From assembly GCF_035594125.1 (NCBI RefSeq), contig NC_087151.1:30404521-30468520 (forward strand): a stretch of 64,000 bases of DNA, in the 5' to 3' direction. The notes below the pieces were generated by a model. The model made no database searches and was not told where the DNA came from. It saw only the letters and a program-made list of their open reading frames with translations. This document shows positions 62,422 through 64,000 of this stretch, piece after piece; the first letter of the stretch is position 1; every line of letters starts with the position of its first letter. Position numbers and translations under genes: made by a program. The stretch is from Scylla paramamosain (Eukaryota; Arthropoda; Malacostraca; Decapoda; Portunidae).

Positions 62422-63069
62422 CAAGCCTAGTTGACACAGGGCACTTGACACTTGCATCCAGTAGAACACCTTATTTGGAAGCTTTACAATTGTTACTAAA
62501 TTCCTCAATATTGGATGTGGTTTACTGAATTTTTCGTATTCAGTTAGGTACTACGAGTGCAAGATTGGTTTGTATTGATTTAAAGTATTGTTCCTATCCG
62601 AACCTGCCGCGATGGAGTGTGTCTTGTGGTGCCTTGTAGTCTGTTCTCAGCCATTGGATAGAGAGAGAGTCGGAGTTGAGTCATAGTTGCGTTAACAGTG
62701 CGGTTCAGAAGCATGAGGCGGCTTGGGGAGAATGCTGGCGTGGAGTGTGCGTGGCTCGAGAACAATTCTGCGTGCAGCATCAGAGCTCTGCATGAATAAA
62801 CTTATCTTTTCTTAATTGTTGAGTGTTTTGATGGAAGGCCTAGCAGTTACCATAGGTCACAATGAAGCTCAGGGACGGTGTAAGGCGACACATACCCCAG
62901 TGTTCCTAGGCTGACAATTTTAGGAAACTTGGGGCAGGTGAGCGTGGTGGTTCCGCCGCTACGGTTTGGTATTTCAGACGACTGGAAATCGTGAGGGCGA
63001 GAAGCTGCTTCGCTCTCCGCTTGCAGCATCCCCTCGAGCGCCGCTTGATTCTTTTAGATGTGTAAATTC

Positions 63070-63115
63070 GGTGTGTGTGTGTGTGTGTGTGTATGTGTGT
63101 GTGTGTGTGTGTGTG

Positions 63116-63171
<56 letters not shown>
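63070..63171. repeat. (TG)n then (GA)n compound microsatellite
   Basis: TG units with one A interruption to about 63116, then GA units to 63171. Confidence 0.95.
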
Positions 63172-63177
<6 letters not shown>

Positions 63178-63430
63178 CATGTGGCCTGGCACAGTCGTGT
63201 GGGTGCACCAGGGCGAGACACCTGCTCAGATAGCGGTGTTCCTCAGCTCCTTTTAGTCAACTTTGTTGGTATTGGAGAAAAGGGAGCCTATAATTGGTAA
63301 TGATAATTATAATAGTGACGATGAACTGAATCAACTGATCCAAACAGACGAATCTAAATCAAGAATGGAGTAATGTTATGGAGGGATGAAAGATGATTTG
63401 TAACATGGGAGGGAGCCGCTATTATCTGGT

Positions 63431-63465
<35 letters not shown>

Positions 63466-63467
63466 CT
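63431..63467. repeat. (CA)n microsatellite
   Basis: CA run with one AA interruption. Confidence 0.9.
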
Positions 63468-63657
63468 GGTCATTCTGTTACTGTACTACCTGCTGCTCCT
63501 ACACGCTACCTGGTGCATGTGTCAGTCGGTACCTGGCACGCACGCCTCAACGTCTCGCAGTCGCTATCATAATCTTGACCATAAAATTAGACTGAATCTT
63601 ATGCCGCGCGCTGTCCACAAGCTGGGGTTCTAAAGGAGCGTGATTCGAGGCAGCAGG

Positions 63658-63832
63658 AAGGAAAACAAGGTTCAATATTGTAGGAAGAACACTCGTCCTT
63701 CATGTAGTACGAGTAGGAGGAAGAAAAACAAGCATGAACATTGTAGAGGAGAAAATAGGAGGAAGGAAGGCAACCATGAATATTGTAGGGAAAATACTAT
63801 CCCTTTCTGTAATACGAGTACCGGTTTAGGAC
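63658..63832. repeat. Three-copy degenerate tandem repeat
   Basis: Units share AAGGAAAACAAG-like, ATTGTAGG and, in the outer two, ATACTATCC/ACACTCGTCC followed by GTARTACGAGTA. The middle unit lacks the second half. A related ATTGTAGG block occurs at 59770. Confidence 0.65.
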
Positions 63833-64000
63833 AGTGCTTTCGAGGTCAGACTCTTTACCTTGTTCAGACTATCAAGTGAAGCTTCTCCCTCTCATCCACG
63901 GTATGCAGCGAATTATTACCGCTACGTGATTCTGAGTAAGTGAATAAGTGCTGCGTTTTTTTTTTTTCTTTTTTTCTTTTTTTGTTCGTCAGACGAGGCT

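Larger units (their letters stand above)
61043..64000. other. how/quaking intron 1 (left part)
   Basis: GC-rich to about 62.1 kb, then mixed. No further exon of the gene recognised. A 222-codon minus-strand frame at 60944-61612 overlaps the exon but has no recognisable domain. Simple repeats at 62337, 63070 and 63420 and a three-copy degenerate repeat at 63658-63832 are the only structures noted. Confidence 0.6.

Overview
The window is nuclear DNA from an arthropod, most likely a decapod crustacean and plausibly a crab. It carries spliced genes with GT-AG introns and very dense microsatellites of the (CT)n, (TA)n, (CA)n and (TTTA)n types. CCTAA/TTAGG-type runs are scattered through it. It also has a tRNA-derived SINE and non-LTR retrotransposon 3' tails of the kind I associate with decapod genomes. 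The genus is an inference from repeat character, not from a database search.

Six conserved eukaryotic genes can be read, each identified by reconstructing exons whose splice phases agree. From left to right they are: DPH3 (+, 1325-2842, two coding exons), an RNA polymerase III subunit RPC7/POLR3G gene (+, 3255-3923, one coding exon), TXNL1 (+, 9385-16780, six coding exons, 288 aa), ANKS3 (-, 20596-27361, eight coding exons, 477 aa), FBXO11 (+, 30058-51700, fourteen coding exons, 951 aa), and the first coding exon of a held-out-wings/quaking gene (+, 60922-61042), whose remainder lies beyond the right edge. TXNL1 and ANKS3 are tail to tail. ANKS3 and FBXO11 are head to head about 2.7 kb apart.

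Between and inside the genes are mobile-element relics: a piggyBac transposase pseudogene (4903-6530, -), three non-LTR reverse transcriptase fragments, two pogo/Tigger-type non-autonomous DNA transposons with paired termini and TA target sites (11909-12379 and 19219-19776), a probable solo LTR in TXNL1 intron 1 (10545-11526), and a SINE (356-614). The 52.8-60.9 kb stretch and FBXO11 intron 1 (30.2-40.1 kb) show no recognisable coding content.

The genes are housekeeping or regulatory (diphthamide synthesis, Pol III, redox and proteasome, cilia-associated scaffold, SCF ubiquitin ligase, RNA-binding STAR protein) and do not form a pathway. I found no evidence of an unknown multi-gene system. 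The observations most worth checking are regulatory or structural: three inverted CCAAT boxes phased exactly 31 bp apart upstream of FBXO11, an antioxidant-response-type motif just upstream of TXNL1, 3' splice-site-like sequences within about 15 nt of most start codons, a Tigger insertion ending 22 bp before TXNL1 exon 2, and five long (CT)n tracts all on the sense strand of FBXO11 introns.
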